In this document: positions 1 to 6,669 of the stretch, in pieces | Layout: each line of letters opens with the position of its first letter | Numbering within the stretch: position 1 is the first letter of the stretch | Assembly: GCA_017501125.1 (NCBI GenBank) | Contig: JAFVXN010000211.1 | Span: 1-11,929 of the forward strand | Source of the DNA: Clostridia bacterium | GTDB taxonomy: Bacteria; Bacillota; Clostridia; Christensenellales; Borkfalkiaceae | Length of the DNA stretch: 11,929 nt | Direction: 5' to 3' | Notes under the pieces: model-generated | Told to the model about the DNA's origin: nothing | The model's database searches: none | Seen by the model: only the letters and a program-made list of their open reading frames with translations | Made by a program: the position numbers and the translations under genes

Positions 1-1
1 G

Positions 2-841
2 CCGGCAATCGCCAACGAGTGTGACGTGCCTTTCGATCTCGAAGAAGTCAACGCAATTAGTGAACGCACCCCCAACCTTTGCCACCTTGCGCCGGCAGGT
101 CCTACTTATATGGAAGACTTGTACGAGGCAGGCGGCGTATACGCCGTCCTCAAACAACTCGAAGATTTGGGGTTGATTGATACGGACGTTTTGACCTGCA
201 CGGGCAAGACGATGGCGGAGAATATCAAGGACGCGAATGTGATGGATGCGGACGTTATCCGCAGCAAAGAAACGGCGTTTGGACAAACGGGCGGTATAGC
301 CGTTTTGAAAGGCAACCTTGCCCCCGACGGGTGCGTGGTAAAACGTGCGGCGGTTGCGCCTGAAATGCTCGTCCACGAAGGTCCTGCCAAAGTATACGAA
401 AGTGAAGAGCAAGCCATTGCCGCTATCTACGCAGGTAAGATCGTCAAAGGGGACGTCGTCGTCATCTGCTACGAAGGCCCTGCAGGCGGCCCTGGTATGC
501 GCGAAATGTTGTCCCCCACCTCGGCGATTGCCGGTATGGGCTTAGACAAAGACGTTGCGCTCATCACCGACGGTAGATTCTCGGGTGCGACCCGTGGTGC
601 GTCTATCGGTCACGTCTCTCCAGAGGCGGTTTCGGGTGGTCTTATCGCCTACGTCAAGGACGGCGACAGGATTGCGATCGATATCCCTAATTATAGCATT
701 AAGTTGCTCGTTTCCGACGAGGAAATTGCAAAGCGTAAGGCGGAGATGCCCATCAAGAAGAAGGAAGTATCGGGCTATTTGAAACGCTACGCCGCGCAAG
801 TCAGTTCCGCAGATAAAGGCGCAATTATTAACAAGAAATAA
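2..841 (+). CDS. ilvD: Dihydroxy-acid dehydratase, C-terminal part (5' end outside window)
   Basis: This is the C-terminal 279 residues of dihydroxy-acid dehydratase, about half of the usual ~555. The enzyme dehydrates 2,3-dihydroxy-isovalerate and 2,3-dihydroxy-3-methylvalerate to the 2-oxo acids, the penultimate step to valine and isoleucine and the branch towards leucine. Family landmarks seen are SERTPNLCHLAPAG, TGGIAVLKGNLAPDG, YEGPAGGPGMREM and GRFSGATRGASIGHVSPEA; the last carries the serine thought to be the catalytic base. The Fe-S cysteines lie upstream of the window. The frame is open from base 2, so the GTG at 26 is an internal valine, not a start. leuC follows after 19 nt. The protein is soluble and cytoplasmic. 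No frameshift or odd residue is seen in the visible part. Confidence 0.97.
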   Translation, partial: PAIANECDVPFDLEEVNAISERTPNLCHLAPAGPTYMEDLYEAGGVYAVLKQLEDLGLIDTDVLTCTGKTMAENIKDANVMDADVIRSKETAFGQTGGIAVLKGNLAPDGCVVKRAAVAPEMLVHEGPAKVYESEEQAIAAIYAGKIVKGDVVVICYEGPAGGPGMREMLSPTSAIAGMGLDKDVALITDGRFSGATRGASIGHVSPEAVSGGLIAYVKDGDRIAIDIPNYSIKLLVSDEEIAKRKAEMPIKKKEVSGYLKRYAAQVSSADKGAIINKK

Positions 842-860
842 GATTAAGGAAAGTAAAGTT

Positions 861-2123
861 ATGGCAATGACTATGACACAAAAAATCCTTGCCGCACACG
901 CAGGTTTAGACAGCGTAGAGGCAGGGCAACTCATTTTGGTCAACGTGGATAGGGTGCTCGGCAACGACATCACCTCTCCCGTGGCGATTAAGGAATTCAA
1001 TAAACTCGGCGTGAAAGACGTCTACGACAAGGACAAGGTGACGATGGTCATGGACCACTTCGCCCCCAACAAGGACATCAAAGCCGCCGTGCAATGCAAA
1101 ATGTGTAGAGATTTCTGCAACGAGCACGAGGTCACCCATTTTTACGACGTAGGGCGTATGGGTATCGAGCACGCACTCCTTCCCGAAAAGGGTTTGGTCG
1201 TGCCTGGGGACGTCGTTATCGGCGCGGACTCGCATACTTGCACCTACGGTGCAATCGGCGCTTTCTCCACGGGCGTAGGCTCGACGGATATGGCGTGCGG
1301 TATGGCAACGGGCAAGGCTTGGTTCAAGGTGCCTTCCGCCATCAAATTCGTCCTCAAAGGCAAACTCAATCCTTGGGTGTCTGGTAAGGACGTCATCTTG
1401 CACATCATCGGCAAAATCGGCGTAGACGGCGCCCTCTATCAATCGATGGAATTCGTCGGCGAGGGCGTAAAGGAACTCACCGTCTACGATAGACTCACCA
1501 TCTCCAACATGGCGATTGAGGCTGGTGCAAAGAACGGTATCTTCGAGGTGGACGAACAGACGGAGGCGTACGTAAAAGCGCACTCTGACCGTCCTTTTGT
1601 AGCCTACAAGGCGGACGAGGACGCGGTGTACGAAAAGACGTACGAAATCGACCTTAGCAAAATCAAGTCGACTATCGCTTTCCCTCATTTGCCTGAAAAT
1701 ACGCGCACCGTCGACGAGGTAGGCGAGGTGAAGATAGACCAAGTCGTCATCGGCTCTTGCACCAACGGTCACTATAAGGATCTCGAAGAGGCGGCGGCGA
1801 TTTTGAAAGGCAAGAAGATTGCAAAACACGTCCGCGCCATCATTATCCCTGCGACGCAGGACATCTATCTTAAAGCGCTCCAGAACGGGCTCTTGACTAT
1901 CTTTATCGAGGCTGGTTGCGTCGTGTCGACGCCTACTTGCGGTCCCTGCCTTGGCGGTTATATGGGCATTTTGGCGGCAGGCGAAAGGGCAGTCGCGACG
2001 ACGAATAGAAACTTCGTCGGGCGTATGGGCGACGTCAAGTCGGAGGTTTATCTTGCTAGCCCTGCGGTAGCGGCGGCGAGTGCAATCGCAGGCAAAATTG
2101 CTGGTCCTTTGGAGGTGCTCTAA
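861..2123 (+). CDS. leuC: 3-isopropylmalate dehydratase, large subunit
   Basis: Large, Fe-S-carrying subunit of isopropylmalate isomerase, which converts 2-isopropylmalate to 3-isopropylmalate in leucine synthesis, as a complex with LeuD. The 420-residue length fits the shorter archaeal/clostridial-type LeuC rather than the ~466-residue enterobacterial form. [4Fe-4S] ligands are visible as Cys300 in GSCTNG and Cys360/Cys363 in TCGPCLGG. The substrate-domain signature GADSHTCTYGAIGAFSTGVG is intact. The chosen ATG has AAGGAAAG about 10 nt upstream; the in-frame ATG at 867 is less well spaced. The stop overlaps the leuD start (TAATG), which implies translational coupling and balanced subunit production. 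An additional C-x2-C-x3-C cluster sits at residues 79-86. The homologue homoaconitase is an alternative, but the flanking leuD and leuB make leucine synthesis by far the best reading. Confidence 0.97.
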   Translation: MAMTMTQKILAAHAGLDSVEAGQLILVNVDRVLGNDITSPVAIKEFNKLGVKDVYDKDKVTMVMDHFAPNKDIKAAVQCKMCRDFCNEHEVTHFYDVGRMGIEHALLPEKGLVVPGDVVIGADSHTCTYGAIGAFSTGVGSTDMACGMATGKAWFKVPSAIKFVLKGKLNPWVSGKDVILHIIGKIGVDGALYQSMEFVGEGVKELTVYDRLTISNMAIEAGAKNGIFEVDEQTEAYVKAHSDRPFVAYKADEDAVYEKTYEIDLSKIKSTIAFPHLPENTRTVDEVGEVKIDQVVIGSCTNGHYKDLEEAAAILKGKKIAKHVRAIIIPATQDIYLKALQNGLLTIFIEAGCVVSTPTCGPCLGGYMGILAAGERAVATTNRNFVGRMGDVKSEVYLASPAVAAASAIAGKIAGPLEVL

Positions 2124-2617
2124 TGATTTTTAACGGTAAAGCCATCAAATACGGCGACAACGTCGATACGGACGTTATCATTCCTGCAAGATACTTGAAT
2201 ACGAGCGACAAGAAGGAACTTGCCTCCCACTGTATGGAAGATATCGATAAGGATTTCGTCAACAAAGTGGAGGTGGGCAACGTGATGGTCGCTGGCTACA
2301 ACTTTGGTTGTGGCTCCTCTCGTGAGCACGCTCCCCTTGCCATCAAAGAAAGCGGTATTTCTTTGGTCGTGGCAAGAAGTTTTGCGCGTATCTTCTATCG
2401 CAACTCTATCAATATCGGGCTCGCTATCGTCGAGAGTGACGAGGCGGTGGACGGTATCGCCGACGGTGACAAGGTAGAGGCGAACTTGACGGAAGGGGTC
2501 ATCTACAACCGTACGACGGGTAAGTCTTTTGCCGTCAAACCTTTCCCCGAATTTATCCAAAAGATTATCGAGGGTGGCGGTTTGATTGAAAGCATCAAGA
2601 GCGGACTTATCAAATAA
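2123..2617 (+). CDS. leuD: 3-isopropylmalate dehydratase, small subunit
   Basis: Small swivel-domain subunit that completes the active site of isopropylmalate isomerase with LeuC. It has 164 residues, the short form that normally partners ~420-residue LeuC proteins. Seen features are the opening FNGKAIKYGDNVDTDVIIPARYL, typical of the aconitase swivel fold, and the substrate-binding GCGSSREHAP at residues 62-71, with Arg67 expected to contact substrate carboxylate. The substrate-selecting loop reads YLNTSDKKEL. The ATG shares one base with the leuC stop and has GGAGG at 2111-2115 inside the leuC end, 7 nt upstream. After the stop comes a 70-nt gap before leuB, the longest in this operon. Confidence 0.96.
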   Translation: MIFNGKAIKYGDNVDTDVIIPARYLNTSDKKELASHCMEDIDKDFVNKVEVGNVMVAGYNFGCGSSREHAPLAIKESGISLVVARSFARIFYRNSINIGLAIVESDEAVDGIADGDKVEANLTEGVIYNRTTGKSFAVKPFPEFIQKIIEGGGLIESIKSGLIK

Positions 2618-2645
2618 CCGACCTTTTATCAATAAATGACGCACC

Positions 2646-2669
2646 CGTGTACGCGTATACGCGCGCACG
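2646..2669 (+). repeat. Alternating pyrimidine-purine imperfect palindrome in the leuD-leuB gap
   Basis: All 24 bases alternate strictly pyrimidine/purine, a composition known to favour Z-DNA under negative supercoiling. The same 24 bases are an imperfect palindrome centred between 2657 and 2658: a perfect 12-bp core CGCGTATACGCG (2652-2663), one A/C mismatch, one T/G position that would be a wobble pair in RNA, then four more matched pairs. In mRNA it could fold into a hairpin ending about 7 nt before the leuB ribosome binding site (AAGGAG, 2677-2682). No U-tract follows, so it is not a classical intrinsic terminator. A role in mRNA processing, stability or leuB translation is inference. Confidence 0.6.
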
Positions 2670-2687
2670 AGCGCTTAAGGAGTTAGT

Positions 2688-3755
2688 ATGAAAAAGAATA
2701 TAGCGTTGCTGCGTGGCGACGGGATTGGACCTGAGATCGTTGACAGCGCAGTGGAAGTTTTGAAAGCGGTAGCGGATAAATTCGGGCACGAGTTTACCTT
2801 TACCCCCTATCTTATCGGCGGCTGCGCCATCGACGCGACGGGCAAACCTCTCCCTGAGGAAACGGTGGAAGGGTGCTTGGCGTCGGACAGCGTTTTGCTC
2901 GGTGCGGTAGGCGGACCCAAGTGGGATACCCTGCCTGGCAACTTGCGCCCTGAAAAGGCGCTCCTTGGCATCAGGAGTGCGATGGGGTTGTTCACCAACC
3001 TCCGCCCTGCCAAGTTGTACCCCGCCCTCAAAGAGGAGTGTCCTCTGCGCCCCGATATCGTCGAAAAGGGCTTTGATATTATGATCGTGAGAGAACTCAC
3101 GGGCGGTATCTATTTCGGCGAGAGAGGGTATCGCGAGGGCAAGTACGGCGAGGAAGCGTACGACACCGAGGCGTACAGCCGTATGGAGATCGAGCGTATC
3201 GTGCGCGTGGCGTTCGAGACGGCAAGAAAGAGAAGGAAAAAACTCACGAGTATCGACAAAGCCAACGTCTTGGAGACCTCTCGTCTTTGGAGAAAGATCG
3301 TCCACGAAATCGCGGCGGAATACCCCGACGTGGAAGTGGCTGATATGCTCGTTGACAACGCGGCTATGCAACTGGTGAGAAACCCTGCGCAATTCGATAC
3401 CATCGTCACGAGCAATATGTTCGGCGATATCTTGTCGGACGAGGCGAGCCAAATTACGGGCTCTATCGGTATGTTGCCTTCGGCGTCCTTGTCTGGCGGT
3501 ACGAGGGGCTTGTACGAGCCTATCCACGGCTCCGCGCCCGATATCGCAGGGCAGAATAAAGCAAATCCTATCGCCACCATTTTGTCGGCGGCAATGATGC
3601 TCTTGTACGCGTTCGATATGAAGGCGGAGAGCGACGCCATCGTCGAGGCGGTGGATAAGGTGCTCAATAAAGGGCTCCGCACCGCGGACTTGTGCAGAGA
3701 AGGCACGCCTTTGACCTGCACGGAGATGACGAAGGCAGTTATTGACAATTTGTAA
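2688..3755 (+). CDS. leuB: 3-isopropylmalate dehydrogenase
   Basis: Catalyses NAD-dependent oxidative decarboxylation of 3-isopropylmalate to 2-oxoisocaproate, with divalent metal, the last specific step before leucine transamination. It has 355 residues, normal for the family, with the N-terminal RGDGIGPEI motif. Catalytic residues visible are Tyr142 in LTGGIYFGE and Lys191 in DKANVLETSRLW. The metal-binding aspartates are Asp223 (VDNAAMQL), Asp247 and Asp251 (NMFGDILSDEAS). HGSAPDIAGQNKANP forms the expected NAD adenine-binding loop. The start has AAGGAG 5 nt upstream. The gene follows a 70-nt structured gap after leuD, and the DUF815 gene starts 11 nt after its stop. Tartrate or isocitrate dehydrogenase relatives are less likely given the operon. 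Confidence 0.97.
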   Translation: MKKNIALLRGDGIGPEIVDSAVEVLKAVADKFGHEFTFTPYLIGGCAIDATGKPLPEETVEGCLASDSVLLGAVGGPKWDTLPGNLRPEKALLGIRSAMGLFTNLRPAKLYPALKEECPLRPDIVEKGFDIMIVRELTGGIYFGERGYREGKYGEEAYDTEAYSRMEIERIVRVAFETARKRRKKLTSIDKANVLETSRLWRKIVHEIAAEYPDVEVADMLVDNAAMQLVRNPAQFDTIVTSNMFGDILSDEASQITGSIGMLPSASLSGGTRGLYEPIHGSAPDIAGQNKANPIATILSAAMMLLYAFDMKAESDAIVEAVDKVLNKGLRTADLCREGTPLTCTEMTKAVIDNL

Positions 3756-3766
3756 GAAGGCAAGGT

Positions 3767-4957
3767 ATGGGAAAAGGCGCTTTTGAAAAACTCTATCATA
3801 GATTGAATACGGTCAGCGTGTTGGAGGGGGTGTTGGACACTCCCTTGCTCGGCGCCTTTTTTGCGTACGTCAAAAGGGAAGACAAGGCGGAAAAGTTGCG
3901 TGCGTACGCGTCTTTCGTCGCGGAGATATATAGGGCAGGCGGTTCGCTGACGGCGCTCGTCTCTCGCCTTATCTTCGAGGACGAGAACGTCTACATCAAG
4001 GCAAAAGCCCAAGGGAAGGAAGTCCCTGCTTGCGTAAAAGACGCGTTGGAAAAGGAGTTGCTCGCTTTCTCCGTCCTCGCCTCCTTGCGTGCGGACGATT
4101 TTGCACAGGATATGGGGCTTGACGAAGAGGAGAGGGCGAGTTTGCCCACCTACGAGTCAGCCGCCATTTCTCTTTCAAAATCCTACGAAATGCGCGTAAA
4201 CGGGGTAGGCAGGTACGGATACGGCGTATTTTCCTCCTATCCCATGTTCCGTATCGACGACGATAAGAAGATTCTGCCTATCAAGAGTGCGGATAAGACG
4301 GACGTGTCGAAATTCATCGGCTACGAAAGGGAAAGGGGGCTCGTGGACGAGAACACGCGCGCTTTCCTTGCGGGCAAGCACGCCGCCAACGTCCTGCTCT
4401 GCGGCGACGCGGGCACGGGCAAATCGTCCACGGTAAAGGCGCTCGTCAACACGTACTACGCGCAAGGGCTTAGGCTGATTGAGATACGAAAAGATCAGTT
4501 GTATTTGCTCCCTTACGTGATGGGAAAGATCGCCGAGAATCCTTTGAAATTTATCCTGTTTATCGACGACTTGTCTTTCAATAAAAACGACGACAATTTC
4601 TCTATGCTCAAAGCGGCGCTCGAAGGGAGCGCTAGCGCGCGTGCAGACAACGCAGTCATCTACGCGACGAGCAACAGACGGCACATCATCAAAGAAAATT
4701 TTGCGGATAGAGAGGGTGGCGACGTGCACCGCAACGACACTTTGCAAGAGACCCTTTCCCTCAGCGAAAGATTCGGGCTCAGCGTACTTTTCTCCAAACC
4801 CAGCAAGCAGTTGTATCTGGAGATCGTCCACGGGTTGGCGATTCGCCACGGGTTGACGCCCGACGCGGAGATGGATATTAAGGCGGAGGCGTTTGCGTTG
4901 CAGAAGGGCAACAGGTCCGCAAGGTGCGCCGAACAATTTATCGACAGTATACGTTAA
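3767..4957 (+). CDS. DUF815-family AAA+ ATPase
   Basis: A 396-residue cytoplasmic P-loop ATPase that matches the DUF815 family by its core motifs. Walker A is GDAGTGKSS at residues 213-221 and Walker B is FILFIDDLSF with the acidic pair at 267-268. The arginine-rich sensor-like YATSNRRHI is at 299-307, followed by an ETLSLSERFGL segment typical of the family. Residues 1 to ~185 are a helical N-terminal region with no motif I recognise. There is no signal peptide or membrane segment. The start has AGAAGG 6 nt upstream and lies 11 nt after leuB; ilvA follows after 12 nt, so it is cotranscribed with branched-chain amino acid genes. The family has no well-established biochemical function. A chaperone-like or remodelling role is only an inference from the AAA+ fold. 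Confidence 0.85.
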   Translation: MGKGAFEKLYHRLNTVSVLEGVLDTPLLGAFFAYVKREDKAEKLRAYASFVAEIYRAGGSLTALVSRLIFEDENVYIKAKAQGKEVPACVKDALEKELLAFSVLASLRADDFAQDMGLDEEERASLPTYESAAISLSKSYEMRVNGVGRYGYGVFSSYPMFRIDDDKKILPIKSADKTDVSKFIGYERERGLVDENTRAFLAGKHAANVLLCGDAGTGKSSTVKALVNTYYAQGLRLIEIRKDQLYLLPYVMGKIAENPLKFILFIDDLSFNKNDDNFSMLKAALEGSASARADNAVIYATSNRRHIIKENFADREGGDVHRNDTLQETLSLSERFGLSVLFSKPSKQLYLEIVHGLAIRHGLTPDAEMDIKAEAFALQKGNRSARCAEQFIDSIR

Positions 4958-4969
4958 AGAAGGTGTATT

Positions 4970-6163
4970 ATGATACAAATCAACGAAGTTTACAACGCTA
5001 GCAACGCGTTAAAAGGGGTTATCCGCGAGACGGACGTTATCTACGCCCCCAAACTCGTCCCTGGTGCAAATCTGTACTTAAAGACGGAAAACTTGCAGAT
5101 TACGGGCTCTTTCAAGGTGCGCGGTGCGTACTATAAGATGAGCAAACTTTCGCCCGAAGAAAAGGCGAAAGGGGTGGTGGCTTGTTCGGCGGGCAACCAC
5201 GCGCAAGGCGTAGCCTTGGCGGCACAAAAGAACGGTATCGACGCCGTCATTTGCTTGCCTGACGGTGCGCCTATCTCCAAGGTCGAGGCGACGAAAAGTT
5301 ATGGTGCGAAGGTATGTCTCGTCGAAGGGGTCTACGACGACGCCTATCAAAAGGCGCTGTCCTTGCAAGAGGAGATGGGGTACACCTTTATCCACCCGTT
5401 CGACGACCCTGACGTTATCGCAGGGCAAGGTACTATCGGGCTGGAACTTGCCCGACAACTCCCCGATATGGACGCGGTCATCGTGCCCATCGGTGGCGGT
5501 GGCTTGATTGCGGGCGTGGCGTATACGTTAAAGACGATTAATCCCAACATCAAGGTATACGGCGTTCAGGCGGCAGGGGCACCCTCTATGCGCAATTCCG
5601 TCCACGACGGACAAATCGAGGAGTTGTCTAGCGTATCGACGGTAGCGGACGGCATCGCGGTTAAAAAACCTGGCGCCCTCACCTATAAACTCTGTCAAAA
5701 ATACGTTGACGATATCGTGACGGTCACGGACGACGAAATCTCGGCGGCGATTCTTGCGCTGATGGAACAGCACAAACTCGTCACGGAAGGGGCAGGTGCG
5801 GTCGCGGTGGCGGCGGCGCTGTTCGGGAAAGTGCCCGTGGCGGGTAAAAAGACGGTATGTCTTTTGTCGGGTGGCAACATTGACGTGACTATTCTTTCGC
5901 GCGTCATCAAGCGTGGCTTGATTATGAGCGGAAGAAATTGCCAACTGATGATTGAGTTGATGGACAAGCCTGGGCAACTCAAGAACGTCTCTCGCATCAT
6001 CGCGGACTTGGGCGGCAACGTCACCTCCGTGCACCACGAAAGGGCGAACGAGGGGGCGGACGTCAACGGCTGCTATCTTCGTATCGTGTTGGAGACGAGG
6101 AACTACGATCATATCGCGCAGATTAAGCGTGCGTTGACCGATTTTGGATTCAAACTTTTATAA
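4970..6163 (+). CDS. ilvA: Threonine ammonia-lyase (PLP enzyme with C-terminal ACT domain)
   Basis: Deaminates threonine to 2-oxobutyrate, the entry step to isoleucine, through 2-aminocrotonate/iminobutyrate intermediates. The 397-residue protein has a fold-type II PLP domain: Lys49 in TGSFKVRGAYYKM forms the Schiff base, SAGNHAQGVA binds substrate, the glycine loop IGGGGLIAG (Gly175-178) holds the cofactor phosphate, and SGGN is at 300-303. Residues ~325-397 form one ACT domain, beginning near MIELMDKPGQL, which suggests allosteric control by an amino acid. It belongs to the ~400-residue medium form rather than the ~515-residue E. coli IlvA with a double ACT-like domain. AAAGAAGG lies upstream of the ATG. 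Operon position favours biosynthesis over a catabolic TdcB role, but single-ACT enzymes of both types exist. Confidence 0.93.
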   Translation: MIQINEVYNASNALKGVIRETDVIYAPKLVPGANLYLKTENLQITGSFKVRGAYYKMSKLSPEEKAKGVVACSAGNHAQGVALAAQKNGIDAVICLPDGAPISKVEATKSYGAKVCLVEGVYDDAYQKALSLQEEMGYTFIHPFDDPDVIAGQGTIGLELARQLPDMDAVIVPIGGGGLIAGVAYTLKTINPNIKVYGVQAAGAPSMRNSVHDGQIEELSSVSTVADGIAVKKPGALTYKLCQKYVDDIVTVTDDEISAAILALMEQHKLVTEGAGAVAVAAALFGKVPVAGKKTVCLLSGGNIDVTILSRVIKRGLIMSGRNCQLMIELMDKPGQLKNVSRIIADLGGNVTSVHHERANEGADVNGCYLRIVLETRNYDHIAQIKRALTDFGFKLL

Positions 6164-6176
6164 GGAGAAAATAGGT

Positions 6177-6551
6177 ATGGAAAAAGTAGCGACGGAATTT
6201 GCCCCTGCGGCAATCGGACCTTACTCTCAGGCTATCAAGGTGGGCGATCTCGTCTTCACGTCTGGTCAAATTCCTTTGGACCCTGCAACGGGCACGATGG
6301 TGGGCGCGACGATTGAGGAACAAACGGAACAAGTGATGAAGAACCTTAGCGCGGTTTTGACGGCGGCGGGCAGCAGCCTTGAAAAAGCGGTCAAGACGAC
6401 TTGTTTCTTGGCAAATATCGCCGATTTTGCGGCTTTTAACGGCGTGTACGCAAAGTATTTCACCGAGAAACCTGCTAGAAGTTGCGTGGCGGTAAAAGAT
6501 TTGCCCAAGGGTGCGTTGGTCGAGGTGGAGGTAATCGCATCTCTTAGTTGA
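6177..6551 (+). CDS. ridA: RidA family 2-iminobutyrate/2-iminopropanoate deaminase
   Basis: A 124-residue YjgF/YER057c/UK114 family protein, normally a cytoplasmic trimer. It hydrolyses the imines released by PLP dehydratases such as IlvA, preventing damage by 2-aminoacrylate and speeding 2-oxobutyrate release. Family marks seen are APAAIGPYSQAIKVGDLVFTSGQ near the N terminus and KPARSCVAVKDLPKGALVEVE near the C terminus. Arg101 and Cys103 correspond to Arg105 and Cys107 of E. coli RidA. The ATG at 6177 is chosen because TAAGGAG lies 9-15 nt upstream, overlapping the ilvA stop; a TTG at 6144 would lie inside ilvA and lacks a site. It is the last gene of the operon and is followed by a strong terminator. 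Placement right after ilvA supports the function. Confidence 0.95.
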   Translation: MEKVATEFAPAAIGPYSQAIKVGDLVFTSGQIPLDPATGTMVGATIEEQTEQVMKNLSAVLTAAGSSLEKAVKTTCFLANIADFAAFNGVYAKYFTEKPARSCVAVKDLPKGALVEVEVIASLS

Positions 6552-6572
6552 TTGCCGTTATAATCAAAAAAG

Positions 6573-6599
6573 AAAAACACCGTTTATACGGTGTTTTTT
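6573..6599 (+). terminator. Intrinsic terminator of the ilvD-leu-ilvA-ridA operon
   Basis: An inverted repeat AAAAACACCGT / ACGGTGTTTTT (6573-6583 with 6588-6598) has a 4-nt TTAT loop and ends in six T residues. It lies 22 nt after the ridA stop. The A-run on the 5' side gives a T-run on the other strand, so it could also stop - strand transcription. Confidence 0.9.
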
Positions 6600-6615
6600 G
6601 TTTGCGGAAATTTGA

Positions 6616-6651
6616 TTAAAAAAGGAATCCCCGTGGCGTTATGCCACGGGG
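6616..6651 (-). terminator. Intrinsic terminator of the beta-propeller-like gene
   Basis: The perfect 9-bp stem CCCCGTGGC / GCCACGGGG (6629-6637 with 6643-6651) has a 5-nt loop. Read on the - strand it is followed by ATTCC and a T-run (complement of the A-run at 6618-6623). It lies about 18 nt past the stop of the - strand gene. Confidence 0.85.
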
Positions 6652-6669
6652 AAAAAGTTGATGCTAAGA

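Noticed and set aside
906..1829. 307-codon open frame antisense to leuC
   Set aside because: A shadow of the leuC codon pattern; leuC has full family motifs, and the antisense product shows no recognisable domain.
2636..2686. 16-codon mini-ORF (ATG to TAG) ending just before leuB, considered as a leader peptide
   Set aside because: It has no ribosome binding site, only one leucine codon, and no attenuator-type terminator follows.
2610..3527. 305-codon open frame antisense to leuB
   Set aside because: Same reason: a mirror of a well-supported gene, with arginine- and histidine-rich antisense product.
6144..6176. TTG start extending RidA by 11 residues
   Set aside because: It lies inside ilvA without a ribosome binding site; the ATG at 6177 has TAAGGAG and gives the family length.
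6559..6564. TATAAT just after ridA as a promoter -10
   Set aside because: There is no -35 at suitable spacing, and it is immediately followed by the operon terminator.
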